A program made the position numbers and the translations under genes. Below the pieces are notes generated by a model. It saw nothing but the letters and a program-made list of their open reading frames with translations, made no database searches and was not told where the DNA came from. Source: an uncultured Alphaproteobacteria bacterium (lineage in GTDB: Bacteria > Pseudomonadota > Alphaproteobacteria > Rhodobacterales > Rhodobacteraceae). Taken from it: DNA of 64,000 nucleotides. Positions within the stretch are counted from its first letter, which is position 1; the number at the start of each line of letters is the position of its first letter. Positions 8,520-17,449 of the stretch are shown piece after piece. The stretch is from positions 62,001 through 126,000 of the forward strand of contig CACGLH010000003.1 in the NCBI GenBank assembly GCA_902573735.1, given 5' to 3'.

Positions 8520-9971
8520 TTGGAAGGCACTATAATTATAGCAGATGATGATGTTTCAATTAGAACAGTTTTAACTCAAGCAGTTTCTAGAGCAGGATGT
8601 AGAGTAAAATCAACTGGAGCTATTTCAACTTTATGGCGATGGATCGAAGAAGGAGAAGGAGATGCTATAATCTTAGATGTTGTATTACCAGATGGTGATG
8701 CACTTGATATTTTACCTGCTTTAAAAAAGAAAAGACCAGATATCCCAGTCATTGTTATATCGGCAAATAATACAATTTTAACTACTATAAGAGCTAGTGA
8801 GTCTGGTGCTTATGAGTATTTTCCAAAACCCTTTGATATAAAACAAATACTGAGTACCTTAAATAAAGCATTAATAAAAAAATTTTCTAATAATTATAAA
8901 CCAAAAAAAATCGAGCATGAACCAAATGAATTTAAAGTTGACCTTCCATTAATCGGAAGAAGTCAATCTATGCAAGAAGTATATCGAGTAATAGCAAGGT
9001 TAATTAATACGGACCTTACAGTTATGATAATAGGAGCGTCTGGTACAGGAAAAGAGTTAGTCGCTAGAGCACTGCATGATTTTGGTAAAAGAAAAGAGAA
9101 ACCATTTGTTGTAATGAATTTGGGATTAATCCCAAGCGATCAAGTAGAAAACGAACTTTTTGGTAATAGTGATGAAGGCAGAAGTGATGATGCGATTGGA
9201 AAATTTCAACTTGCAAAAGGCGGTACACTATTTATAGATGAAGTTGCTGACATGCCTATGGCTACTCAAACAAGACTTTTAAGGATTCTTCAGGATGAAG
9301 AAAATTTAGAACAAGATAATCAAGATCATAAAAATTCTAATGTAAGAATTATTACTTCAACACAAGTAGATTTAAAACCATTGATTGAGAATGGTGAATT
9401 TCGTGAGGATTTATTTTTTAGATTAAATGTTATTCCTTTAAAACTTCCTTTATTAAGAGAAAGAGCTGAGGATATACCCGAACTCTGTAATCACTTTTTA
9501 AAACTTTCCTCTCTTAAGGAGGGATTAACGCAAAAAACAATTGTTCCTAATGGTATAGAATTATTAAAACGACAACAATGGCGAGGAAATATAAGAGAAT
9601 TAAAAAATTTTATTCAAAGGTTGGTTGTTCTTTCACCAGATGAAATTATTAATGAAGATCTAGTAAAAAACCAGCTAAATGAATTTATTGATAACGATAA
9701 AGAGGATGATTATTCTGTTGAAGGTCTTTCAATGTCAGTAGAAAAGCATCTTTTAAGATATTTTGAATTACATGGTTCATCACTACCTCCACCTGGTCTT
9801 TATAATAGAATTTTAAAGGAAATTGAATACCCTTTGATTGCTCTTTCTTTGAATTCATCTAAAGGTAACCAATTAAAAGCCTCAAAACTTCTAGGGATTA
9901 ATAGAAATACATTAAGAAAAAAGATAAATGAACTTGATATAAATGTATCACAAACAAAAAAAATGATGTAA
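8520..9971 (+). CDS. ntrC: NtrC response regulator lacking the GAFTGA loop
   Basis: Partner regulator of NtrB. Domains in order are receiver (about 1-120, phospho-Asp53 in 'IILDVVLPDG'), AAA+ ATPase (about 145-375) and Fis-type HTH ('NQLKASKLLGINRNTLRKK'). Walker A 'GASGTGKE' and Walker B 'GGTLFIDEVADMP' are intact. In ordinary NtrC the stretch after 'ELFG' contains GAFTGA, which contacts sigma54. Here it reads 'NSDEGRSDDAIGKF' and is about three residues shorter, so the motif is gone. Rhodobacter capsulatus NtrC also lacks GAFTGA and works with sigma70, a known precedent. The start is taken as TTG 8520, just after ntrB. Confidence 0.94.
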   Translation: MEGTIIIADDDVSIRTVLTQAVSRAGCRVKSTGAISTLWRWIEEGEGDAIILDVVLPDGDALDILPALKKKRPDIPVIVISANNTILTTIRASESGAYEYFPKPFDIKQILSTLNKALIKKFSNNYKPKKIEHEPNEFKVDLPLIGRSQSMQEVYRVIARLINTDLTVMIIGASGTGKELVARALHDFGKRKEKPFVVMNLGLIPSDQVENELFGNSDEGRSDDAIGKFQLAKGGTLFIDEVADMPMATQTRLLRILQDEENLEQDNQDHKNSNVRIITSTQVDLKPLIENGEFREDLFFRLNVIPLKLPLLRERAEDIPELCNHFLKLSSLKEGLTQKTIVPNGIELLKRQQWRGNIRELKNFIQRLVVLSPDEIINEDLVKNQLNEFIDNDKEDDYSVEGLSMSVEKHLLRYFELHGSSLPPPGLYNRILKEIEYPLIALSLNSSKGNQLKASKLLGINRNTLRKKINELDINVSQTKKMM

Positions 9972-10008
9972 AGTTACAACAATTTCGTTTTGTTATTTTA
10001 TTGTTATT

Positions 10009-12300
10009 GTGAAACATAATTTTTTAACAGCTTTTTTTATATCTTTTCTATCAAAAGTTCAAAATACAAAAATAAACAATTTGTTAACATTAGTATTTGT
10101 TTTATTAGGTCCTTTTTTGGCCATTTGTACTTTTATTTCTGCTGATTTATTTCAAGAAACCACAAGTACTATTTTGTTAAGAAATCTTCTTTTATTGGAT
10201 TTAATTTATGTTTTAATAATTGCAGGATTAGTAGCAGTAAGAATTACAAGATTAATATTATTAAGAAGATCTCGCACTTCTGGTTCTAGACTTCATACAA
10301 GACTAACTAAAGTATTTACACTGATCGCCTTACTGCCAACAATTATAGTAGCTATTTTCGCCACTATTTCAATTAATTTTGGTTTGGAAGGGTGGTTTTC
10401 TTCTAATGTTCAAAAGGTTGTAGAAAATTCAATGATGGCTGCAAAGGCGTATGAAAATGAGCAAAAACAGTATTTAGTAAATGATTTGAATTATTTGGCA
10501 AATGTTCTTAATAGTGAAATTTCTAAAAATAAATTAATTGAAGAAGGTTATATAAGAAATATTTTAGGTAAATTTCAGCCAAATAGTATTTCTGAGTCTT
10601 TTATTATTGATTTTGCTGGTATTATAAAATTAAGGGGCGAAAGAAGCTACCTTTTCGATTTTGAAAAAATAAGTAATGCTGATATTGACAAAGCAATATC
10701 GGGGGAAATAGTTATAATTAAAGATTGGCCAACAAACGAATTTAGAGCTCTAAAAAAATTAACTGAATATAATAATAGATTATTATATGTATCAAGAATT
10801 GTTGATGGAAATATCCTTCAATTATTAGATGAAACTCAAGATACTGTTTTACTTTATCAACAAATTGAAAATGAAAGATATGGTCTATTATTCAAATTTG
10901 GATTGTTATACATTGCATTTTCTTTAGTAATGATACTTTTAGCTGTTTGGATTGCACTTTGGTTTGCAGAAAGGCTATCCAAACCAGTGGGTAGGCTTGC
11001 TGAAGCTGCAAGAAAAGTTGGAAGTGGTGATTTTGATATCAAGGTTATGGAGGAAAATACTAAAGACGAAATTGCTTTTTTGAGTAGAGTTTTCAACAGA
11101 ATGACAAATAGATTAAAAAATCAACGAAATAAATTACTTAAAAATAATAAAATGGTAGAACATCAAAGAGAATTCCTTGAAGCGATTATTAGTGGTGTAA
11201 AAGGTGGAATAATTAGCATTAATAAAGAAGAAAAAATTGAAATAATTAATACTGCAGCAAAACTAATATTGAAATTAAAAAAGGATAAAAATTTTGTTAA
11301 CCAAAAAATAAGCAAAGTGGTTAAAGAATTTAACCCTATTATTAAAAAAGTAAAAAAATTGGATTTAGATTTTTTGTCTGAGGAATTGATAATTAATCAA
11401 AAAAATGAGTCTCTTCATATCTTATTAAGAGTATCAAAAAGGTATATTGATAATAAAATTAATATGGGTTTTATTTTAACTTTTGACGACATAACTGATC
11501 TTATTTCTGCCCAAAGAAATGCTGCATGGGTAGATGTTGCTAAAAGGATTGCTCATGAAATTAAAAACCCTCTTACTCCAATTAAATTATCTGCAGAACA
11601 ACTTAAAAAAAAGGTGTTTTCTAAATCTAATATAAGTGAATTGAATATTGCAGAGTATTCTGAAATGATAATAAGACAAACTGAGGTTCTTCAAAGAATT
11701 GTTGACGAATTTTCGCAGTTTGCCAGAATGCCTGAACCCCAAAAAAAAGTTATAAATATTAACGAATTAGTTAAAAGCGCTGTTCTACTTCAAAAAGCAG
11801 TTCATAATGATATAAAATTTAATTTACACTTAAATGATTTTAGTTCAAATATATTTGGGGATTCAGCAATGCTTTCACAGGCACTTACCAATTTGTTGAA
11901 AAACTCTGCAGAATCTATAAATTTATCCAAAAACAAAACAATAAATAATGAAAAAAAAGTTGGAATTATTGATATATTTACCGATTCAAATAGTAATTTT
12001 CTAGAAATCAAAATTATTGATACTGGTGTAGGATTAGATAATAAAATTACAAACTTTTTTGAACCTTATGTAACTACTAAAAAGAATGGTACTGGTTTAG
12101 GTCTAGCCATAGTAAGAAAAATAATTGAGCAACATGATGGTTCACTTAATATATATAATTCCAATAATTTATTACATAAGACATTTGATAAAGGCGCAAT
12201 AGCTGTGATAAAATTACCTTTGATCTTCAACAAAGATAAATTTCATAATGAAAATTTTATAGAAACAAATTTTCAAATTAAAGAAGAGATAAAACTTTAA
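10009..12300 (+). CDS. ntrY: Sensor histidine kinase NtrY
   Basis: Membrane-bound sensor kinase paired with NtrX. The 763 residues show hydrophobic segments near 25-50, 60-80 and 100-125, then a periplasmic region and a further segment near 290-315. A HAMP domain follows ('WFAERLSKPVGRLAEAARKVGSGDFDI' region), then a PAS-like domain, a HisKA helix with 'RIAHEIKNPLTPIKLSAEQL', and an ATPase domain ending in 'GTGLGLAIVRKIIEQHDG'. The GTG at 10009 is the start. It lies 37 bases after ntrC, so all four ntr genes are probably one transcript. Confidence 0.95.
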   Translation: MKHNFLTAFFISFLSKVQNTKINNLLTLVFVLLGPFLAICTFISADLFQETTSTILLRNLLLLDLIYVLIIAGLVAVRITRLILLRRSRTSGSRLHTRLTKVFTLIALLPTIIVAIFATISINFGLEGWFSSNVQKVVENSMMAAKAYENEQKQYLVNDLNYLANVLNSEISKNKLIEEGYIRNILGKFQPNSISESFIIDFAGIIKLRGERSYLFDFEKISNADIDKAISGEIVIIKDWPTNEFRALKKLTEYNNRLLYVSRIVDGNILQLLDETQDTVLLYQQIENERYGLLFKFGLLYIAFSLVMILLAVWIALWFAERLSKPVGRLAEAARKVGSGDFDIKVMEENTKDEIAFLSRVFNRMTNRLKNQRNKLLKNNKMVEHQREFLEAIISGVKGGIISINKEEKIEIINTAAKLILKLKKDKNFVNQKISKVVKEFNPIIKKVKKLDLDFLSEELIINQKNESLHILLRVSKRYIDNKINMGFILTFDDITDLISAQRNAAWVDVAKRIAHEIKNPLTPIKLSAEQLKKKVFSKSNISELNIAEYSEMIIRQTEVLQRIVDEFSQFARMPEPQKKVININELVKSAVLLQKAVHNDIKFNLHLNDFSSNIFGDSAMLSQALTNLLKNSAESINLSKNKTINNEKKVGIIDIFTDSNSNFLEIKIIDTGVGLDNKITNFFEPYVTTKKNGTGLGLAIVRKIIEQHDGSLNIYNSNNLLHKTFDKGAIAVIKLPLIFNKDKFHNENFIETNFQIKEEIKL

Positions 12301-12325
12301 ATTCTAATTGAGAGGTTTCAGTTTA

Positions 12326-13705
12326 ATGGGTTATATTTTAGTTGTTGATGATGAGAAAGATATAAGACAATTGATAGGCCAAATTCTTTCAGATGAAGGA
12401 TTTCAAGTATGTTTAGCTAGCAACTCTGAAGCTGCAATGGATGAAATTAATTCAAAATCTCCTGATTTAATTATTCTTGATATTTGGTTAAAAGACAGCA
12501 ACATGGATGGAATAGAAATTTTAAAAACAGTAAGAGGTAATGATAAGAACATACCAATTGTTATAATTTCTGGTCATGGCAATATAGAGATTGCAGTTGC
12601 TGCTGTTAAGCAAGGTGCATATGATTTTCTAGAAAAACCGTTTAATACTGATCAACTTATTGTAGTAATCAAAAGAGCTCTTGAAGCTTCTAGATTACGA
12701 AGAGAAATTGCAGAGCTTAGAAGAAGTGAGCTTGTGGAATCTAATATGATTGGTAATTCTAGTTCATTCAATAATTTGAAAAGCCAATTAGATAAGGTTG
12801 CTAAATCGAATAGTAGAGTAATGTTAACCGGTCCTGCTGGCTGTGGAAAAGAAATTGCTGCTAGATACATTCACGCAAATTCAGTAAGAGCTAGTTCACC
12901 TTTTGTTTCAGTTTCTAGTGCCAATATTGAGTCAGACAAGGTGGAAGAAGTTTTATTTGGTTCTGAATATAATGGTGAAGTTAAATCAGGTCTTTTAGAA
13001 AAAGCCAATGGTGGTTTCTTATTTTTTGACGAAGTTGCAGACATGCCAAAAGGAACACAATCAAAGATTTTAAGAGTATTAGTAGAGCAGGCTTTCACAA
13101 GGGTAAATGGCGGCAATCTTGTAAGAGTTGATTTAAGAGTAATTTCTTCAACTAATAAAAATTTAATTTCAAAAATTTCATTAGGGGAATTTAGAGAAGA
13201 ATTATATCATCGTTTAAATGTAGTACCAATAAAAGTGCCATCTCTTGAAAATAGAAGAGAAGATATTCCTGTTCTAGCTAATCATTTTGTGAAATTATTA
13301 AATTTTAGTGAGGGGTTGCCAATAAGATCTTTTTCCGAAGGTGCTTTAACAAAATTACAAACGATGTCATGGCCTGGTAATATAAGACAATTAAGAAATG
13401 CTGTAGAGCAAATTTTAATTTTAGGACCCAATAATGGTGAAATAGATTCTTCAGAGTTACCAGAGTCCAAATTGCCCGACAAAAATAATACTGGTAATAG
13501 TGTTTTTCAAGAGAACTTAATAAATTTATCTTTAAGAGATGCAAGAGAAGTTTTTGAAAGAGAATATTTACTTGCTCAGATAAATCGCTTTGGAGGCAAT
13601 ATATCTAAAACTGCAATATTTGTTGGAATGGAAAGATCTGCTTTACACAGAAAAATGAAAACTCTTTCAATAGTTTCAGAAAATAAACTTTCAAAAAGCG
13701 AATAA
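12326..13705 (+). CDS. ntrX: NtrX response regulator lacking the GAFTGA loop
   Basis: Response regulator of NtrY. The receiver domain carries phospho-Asp in 'LIILDIWLKDSNMDG'. The AAA+ domain has Walker A 'GPAGCGKE' and Walker B 'GGFLFFDEVADMP', and the C terminus is a Fis-type HTH ('GGNISKTAIFVGMERSALHRK'). After 'VLFG' the sequence is 'SEYNGEVKSGLLEKANGG', about five residues shorter than a sigma54 activator and without GAFTGA, a feature known for other alphaproteobacterial NtrX proteins. I prefer ATG 12326, preceded by AGAGG ten bases upstream; the frame is open to TTG 12308, which would add six residues. Confidence 0.94.
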   Translation: MGYILVVDDEKDIRQLIGQILSDEGFQVCLASNSEAAMDEINSKSPDLIILDIWLKDSNMDGIEILKTVRGNDKNIPIVIISGHGNIEIAVAAVKQGAYDFLEKPFNTDQLIVVIKRALEASRLRREIAELRRSELVESNMIGNSSSFNNLKSQLDKVAKSNSRVMLTGPAGCGKEIAARYIHANSVRASSPFVSVSSANIESDKVEEVLFGSEYNGEVKSGLLEKANGGFLFFDEVADMPKGTQSKILRVLVEQAFTRVNGGNLVRVDLRVISSTNKNLISKISLGEFREELYHRLNVVPIKVPSLENRREDIPVLANHFVKLLNFSEGLPIRSFSEGALTKLQTMSWPGNIRQLRNAVEQILILGPNNGEIDSSELPESKLPDKNNTGNSVFQENLINLSLRDAREVFEREYLLAQINRFGGNISKTAIFVGMERSALHRKMKTLSIVSENKLSKSE

Positions 13706-13731
13706 TTTTTTTATTTTAGGAGAAAAATTAT

Positions 13732-15111
13732 ATGAAAGTAATTATATGTGGTGCTGGACAAGTTGGAGCACAAATAGCAAATCATTTATCCCTTGAGAAA
13801 AATGATATAACTGTGATTGATAGCAATCCAGACCTAGTAGGACAATTAACCAATACTTTGGACATTTCGGGTATTACTGGTTGTGCCTCACATCCTGATG
13901 TTTTGGAGTCTGCAGGAGCTAGAGATTGTGATATGGTGATAGCTACTACTCATTCCGATGAAACAAATATGATTATATGTCAAGTTTCTCATTCAGTTTT
14001 TACAATACCAAGAAAGATAGCTAGGATTAGATCACAATCTTATTTAGAAATAAATTACAGTGATCTATATCGATCAGAACATTTGCCAATTGATGTTATT
14101 ATTTCTCCAGAAAAAGAAGTTGCTGAAGCAGTAATTAGTCGTTTAGAAATTCCATGTGCATTTGAAATTGAAACTTTTCTTGGTGGTAGAGCTCAATTAA
14201 TTGGTGTGAGTATTGATAGTACCTGTCCTGTTATTAACACACCCTTAAGGCAATTATCACAACTTTTTATTGATTTAAACGCTATTGTTCTAGGTGTAAG
14301 AAGAAATTCAAAACTTTTTGTGCCAGACCCTGAGGATCAAATTTTTACTGACGACCAGATTTATTTATTTACGACTCTTGAAGATAGATTAAGAACACTT
14401 GAAATATTTGGAAAAGTTATAAAAAAAGGCAATAGATTTATAATAGTTGGAGGAGGCAATGTAGGGTTAAGTGTAGCAAAAAAACTTGAACAAAATAAAC
14501 AAAAAAAAGTACATTGTAAATTAATTGAATTAAATAGAAAACAAGCTGAGTTAGCAGCAGATTCCCTAGAGAGAACAGTTATTTTGCATGGCGATGGCTT
14601 AGACCTCAATTTGTTAGAAGAAGCAAATATTAGTCAAGCAGATGCTCTTCTAGCATTAACTGACGATGATAAAACAAATTTACTTACATGTACACGCGCA
14701 AAAACCTCAGGATGTGAATTAGTTCTTTCTCTAGTAAACGATTCTTCTTTAAACTCTTTACTAAAACCAATGCGCATTGATGCTTATATCAATCCAAGAT
14801 CCACAACTGTATCTTCAATTTTAAGACATGTTCGTCATGGAAGAATTAGAGCTGTATACACAATAGGAGATGCTGAAGCCGAATTAATTGAGGCTCAAGT
14901 ATTGGGTACGTCATCATTGGCAGGTAAGAAATTGAGAGATATAGATTGGCCAGAAGGCGTACTTGTTGGTGCAGTAATGAAAGGAAATGAAATCAACATA
15001 GCAAAAAGTAATATAATACTAGAGGAGGGTGATATTATAACTGTTTTTTATAATTCTAAAGTAGTAAATAACGTTGAAAAAATGTTAGAGGTTGGAATTA
15101 ACTTCTTTTAG
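13732..15111 (+). CDS. trkA: Trk potassium transport peripheral protein TrkA
   Basis: Cytoplasmic NAD-binding regulatory subunit of the Trk potassium uptake system. Two repeats are seen in 459 residues: each has a Rossmann-type RCK_N domain ('CGAGQVGAQIA' near residue 6 and 'VGGGNVGLSVA' near residue 240) followed by an RCK_C domain. It has a strong AGGAG ribosome-binding site nine bases before the ATG. It sits between ntrX and hfq as in many alphaproteobacteria. The TrkH or TrkG membrane subunit is not in the window. Confidence 0.95.
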   Translation: MKVIICGAGQVGAQIANHLSLEKNDITVIDSNPDLVGQLTNTLDISGITGCASHPDVLESAGARDCDMVIATTHSDETNMIICQVSHSVFTIPRKIARIRSQSYLEINYSDLYRSEHLPIDVIISPEKEVAEAVISRLEIPCAFEIETFLGGRAQLIGVSIDSTCPVINTPLRQLSQLFIDLNAIVLGVRRNSKLFVPDPEDQIFTDDQIYLFTTLEDRLRTLEIFGKVIKKGNRFIIVGGGNVGLSVAKKLEQNKQKKVHCKLIELNRKQAELAADSLERTVILHGDGLDLNLLEEANISQADALLALTDDDKTNLLTCTRAKTSGCELVLSLVNDSSLNSLLKPMRIDAYINPRSTTVSSILRHVRHGRIRAVYTIGDAEAELIEAQVLGTSSLAGKKLRDIDWPEGVLVGAVMKGNEINIAKSNIILEEGDIITVFYNSKVVNNVEKMLEVGINFF

Positions 15112-15134
15112 TTTTAAATGTTTAATTTTATATT

Positions 15135-15151
15135 ATTGATATTATATCAAT
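15135..15151. promoter_or_regulatory. Inverted repeat upstream of hfq
   Basis: ATTGATA and TATCAAT form a perfect 7-base inverted repeat with a three-base spacer, 36 bases before the hfq start. It could be an operator or part of the hfq leader. It is entirely AT-biased, so chance is possible. Confidence 0.3.
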
Positions 15152-15186
15152 CATAATTTACTCATTCCCAAACCAAGGATACAAAT

Positions 15187-15426
15187 ATGGTAGAAAAAAA
15201 AGAAAGCCTCCAAGATTCATTTCTAAATGGAGTTAGAAGAGATAAGAATCCTGTTACAGTTTTTTTAGTAAATGGAGTTAAGTTACAAGGAATAATTACA
15301 TGGTTTGATAACTTTTCTATTCTTTTAAGAAGAGATGGTACATCTCAGTTAGTATATAAGCATGCAATTTCAACTATTATGCCAACTCAACCGTTAAGTT
15401 TTTTTGAAGATGAAGAAAAACTTTGA
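15187..15426 (+). CDS. hfq: RNA chaperone Hfq
   Basis: Sm-like hexameric RNA chaperone that pairs small RNAs with mRNA targets. The 79-residue protein has both Sm motifs: Sm1 '[25 protein letters not shown]' is split over residues about 22-46, and Sm2 '[10 protein letters not shown]' follows near 57-66. The N-terminal '[16 protein letters not shown]' matches the proximal-face residues. It is followed nine bases later by hflX, the classic hfq-hflX pair. Confidence 0.97.
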   Translation: MVEKKESLQDSFLNGVRRDKNPVTVFLVNGVKLQGIITWFDNFSILLRRDGTSQLVYKHAISTIMPTQPLSFFEDEEKL

Positions 15427-15435
15427 ATTAAGTCA

Positions 15436-16689
15436 ATGCAGACTTGTGTAGTAAGGCCAGTTTTATCTAGTAAGTTAGATAATTTAGATTTTACAGAATT
15501 TACTAAATTATCTGAGGCTCTTCCAGGTGTAAAAATTATATTTGAATTTATTATAAACCTAAAAAAGGTTTATCCTGGAACTTTTTTTAGTTCAAGCAAA
15601 ATAAATCATTTAAAAATGAAAATATTAAATAAAAGTATAAAACTTTTATTAATTGACTACGAATTATCAGCCATTCAACAAAGAAATTTAGAAAGAGAAT
15701 TAAATGCTAAAATTTTAGATAGGACAGGATTGATTTTAGAAATCTTTTCTTCAAGGGCATTGAGTAGAGAAGGGGTTTTACAAGTAGAATTAGCACATTT
15801 AAATTATAATAAATCTAGGTTAGTTAGAAGTTGGACACACTTAGAACGTCAAAGAGGTGGAATGGGTTTTTTGGGAGGGCCTGGAGAAACTCAAATTGAG
15901 TCAGATAAACGAGCAATTAATTTAAGAATTTCTCAAATAAAACATAAATTATCAAAAGTGGTTAAGACAAGAGAGATCCATAGATCTTCTAGAAATAAAA
16001 TACCTTTTAACACAGTTGTTCTCGTTGGCTATACTAATTCTGGAAAATCCTCATTATTTAATATTTTAACTAATTCATCTGTTTTTTCAAAAAATATGTT
16101 ATTTGCAACATTGGATCCAAAGATGAAAATATTAGAGTTACCATTGAGTAATAATATTATTTTATCTGATACAGTTGGTTTTATATCAAATCTACCAACA
16201 CAACTAATTAAAGCATTTAAGGCAACGCTGGAAGAAGTAGTAAACGCAGATTGTATTTTGCATGTAAGAGATATTTCCACCAATAATTTCAATTATCAAT
16301 CTTTAGTAGTTTATGAAATTTTAGAAGATTTAGGTATAACAAAATTTAATAAACCAATATTAGAAGTATGGAATAAAACTGATCTACTTCATTTAACGAA
16401 TTACGATAAGAAACAATTTAAAAATCAAAAAAATGTAGTTTTAGTTTCTGCTAAAAAAAAATATGGCATTGAAAATTTAAAGAAACAAATATCAGAATTA
16501 TTCAACAATTCTAAATTTCAAGAAAAAATATTTCTTCCATTTACTAAAAATAATTTACGTTCATGGCTTTTTGATAAAAAATTAGTTCTTAAAGAAAAGG
16601 TTGTTAGGGACGGATTTTCATTATTAGTTTCATGGAATGAAATTTATAAAAACAAATATTTAAAAAAAATAAAAGTTAAAGAAAATTGA
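15436..16689 (+). CDS. hflX: Ribosome-splitting GTPase HflX
   Basis: GTPase that binds the 50S subunit and splits stalled or heat-damaged 70S ribosomes. An N-terminal HflX domain with the 'ERQRGGMGFLGGPGETQIE' glycine-rich signature precedes the G domain. G1 is 'VGYTNSGKSSLFN', G3 'DTVGF' and G4 'NKTD'. The 417-residue length is normal. The TTG at 15436 lies nine bases after hfq; the first ATG-coded Met in frame is far inside the domain, so the non-ATG start is accepted. Confidence 0.95.
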   Translation: MQTCVVRPVLSSKLDNLDFTEFTKLSEALPGVKIIFEFIINLKKVYPGTFFSSSKINHLKMKILNKSIKLLLIDYELSAIQQRNLERELNAKILDRTGLILEIFSSRALSREGVLQVELAHLNYNKSRLVRSWTHLERQRGGMGFLGGPGETQIESDKRAINLRISQIKHKLSKVVKTREIHRSSRNKIPFNTVVLVGYTNSGKSSLFNILTNSSVFSKNMLFATLDPKMKILELPLSNNIILSDTVGFISNLPTQLIKAFKATLEEVVNADCILHVRDISTNNFNYQSLVVYEILEDLGITKFNKPILEVWNKTDLLHLTNYDKKQFKNQKNVVLVSAKKKYGIENLKKQISELFNNSKFQEKIFLPFTKNNLRSWLFDKKLVLKEKVVRDGFSLLVSWNEIYKNKYLKKIKVKEN

Positions 16690-16696
16690 TAAAATT

Positions 16697-16720
16697 ATAT
16701 AAAATCTTTTCCTTTTATAT
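16697..16720 (+). terminator. Possible AT-only terminator after hflX
   Basis: ATATAAAA and TTTTATAT form an 8-base stem with an 8-base loop just after the hflX stop, followed by a T-rich stretch. The stem contains no G-C pair, so it would be weak. Confidence 0.25.
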
Positions 16721-16776
16721 TAATTTAATAAAGTTAAATAAATAAACTTCAATTGATTAAAATAGAGGATTTTAAT

Positions 16777-16992
16777 TTGGAAAAATGGGAATATAAATTA
16801 TCTCGTGTTATTTTATCAAATCAAATTTCATATAATGAAACACAAAATGAAGTTAATGAAAAGATTAATAAAAAACAATTATTAGAATTTAATAACATAG
16901 GTAACGATGGATGGGAATTAGTTCAAATTTTGCCAAGAAATAAAGAAGATAAATTTCATGTAGATTTAGCAATTTGGAAAAGAAAAAGATAA
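16777..16992 (+). CDS. Small DUF4177-like protein
   Basis: A 71-residue protein beginning 'LEKWEYKLSRVI' and containing 'LEFNNIGNDGWELVQILP' before a basic C terminus 'WKRKR'. The pattern of an aromatic 'W-E-Y-K' strand followed by 'L-G-x-x-G-W-E-L-V' is that of the DUF4177 family, whose function is not established. The TTG at 16777 is preferred because AGAGGA lies seven bases before it; the same frame is open to a TTG at 16753. It stands between hflX and the gene-free interval. Confidence 0.65.
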   Translation: MEKWEYKLSRVILSNQISYNETQNEVNEKINKKQLLEFNNIGNDGWELVQILPRNKEDKFHVDLAIWKRKR

Positions 16993-17132
16993 TATAGATT
17001 AAAATTTTCAAAAATTCTTTATTATTTTTTATTAACTATTAGTTGTTATAAAATAAAAAAAGAGATATTTTTAAATTATAAATGACGTTAAGTATTTTTT
17101 AAATTAAATTTTGATATATTAATAGTTTGAAC

Positions 17133-17189
17133 AATCTATTGATTATTAAATGTTCCTGTGGGTTACAGGTCATTTAAGACAAATAGATT
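17133..17189 (+). ncRNA. Candidate structured RNA: three nested stems
   Basis: Three stems nest around one loop. AATCTATT (17133-17140) pairs with AATAGATT (17182-17189). TTAAATG (17146-17152) pairs with CATTTAA (17171-17177). CCTGT (17155-17159) pairs with ACAGG (17165-17169) around the loop GGGTT. Internal loops are 5/4 and 2/1 bases. Twenty base pairs in 57 bases, with the only GC-rich patch of the interval in the apical stem, argues for selection. No T-run follows directly, so it is not a simple terminator. It does not match any RNA family I recognise, and the strand is not certain. Confidence 0.4.
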
Positions 17190-17433
17190 AAATTTATTAG
17201 CCAAACTTAGTGATTATAGCTATAAATATAAGATTTAACATATATTTCAACAATTTATATCATAATGGAAATTTAAAAATGAATAATCATATAATATATT
17301 TGCTAATTCTTTAAAGTATCTTCTAAAATTATGGATAATTGGAAACAACCTTTTAGTTTATTAATTTATTATTAGTAGGGATATATTCTAGTTTAATTTT
17401 TTATAATATAATGAATTATTCATCTATTGTTCG

Positions 17434-17449
17434 CATAATATATATTATG
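17434..17449. promoter_or_regulatory. 16-base perfect palindrome upstream of miaA
   Basis: CATAATATATATTATG reads the same on both strands. It lies just before TATAAT at 17459-17464 and would overlap the -35 region of a promoter using that box. An operator role is inference; AT-rich palindromes also arise by chance. Confidence 0.25.

Noticed and set aside
8520-9971. GAFTGA loss in NtrC as a sequencing frameshift
   Set aside because: The frame is continuous, flanking motifs are intact, and the paralogous NtrX shows an equivalent loss, so it is a real property of the protein.
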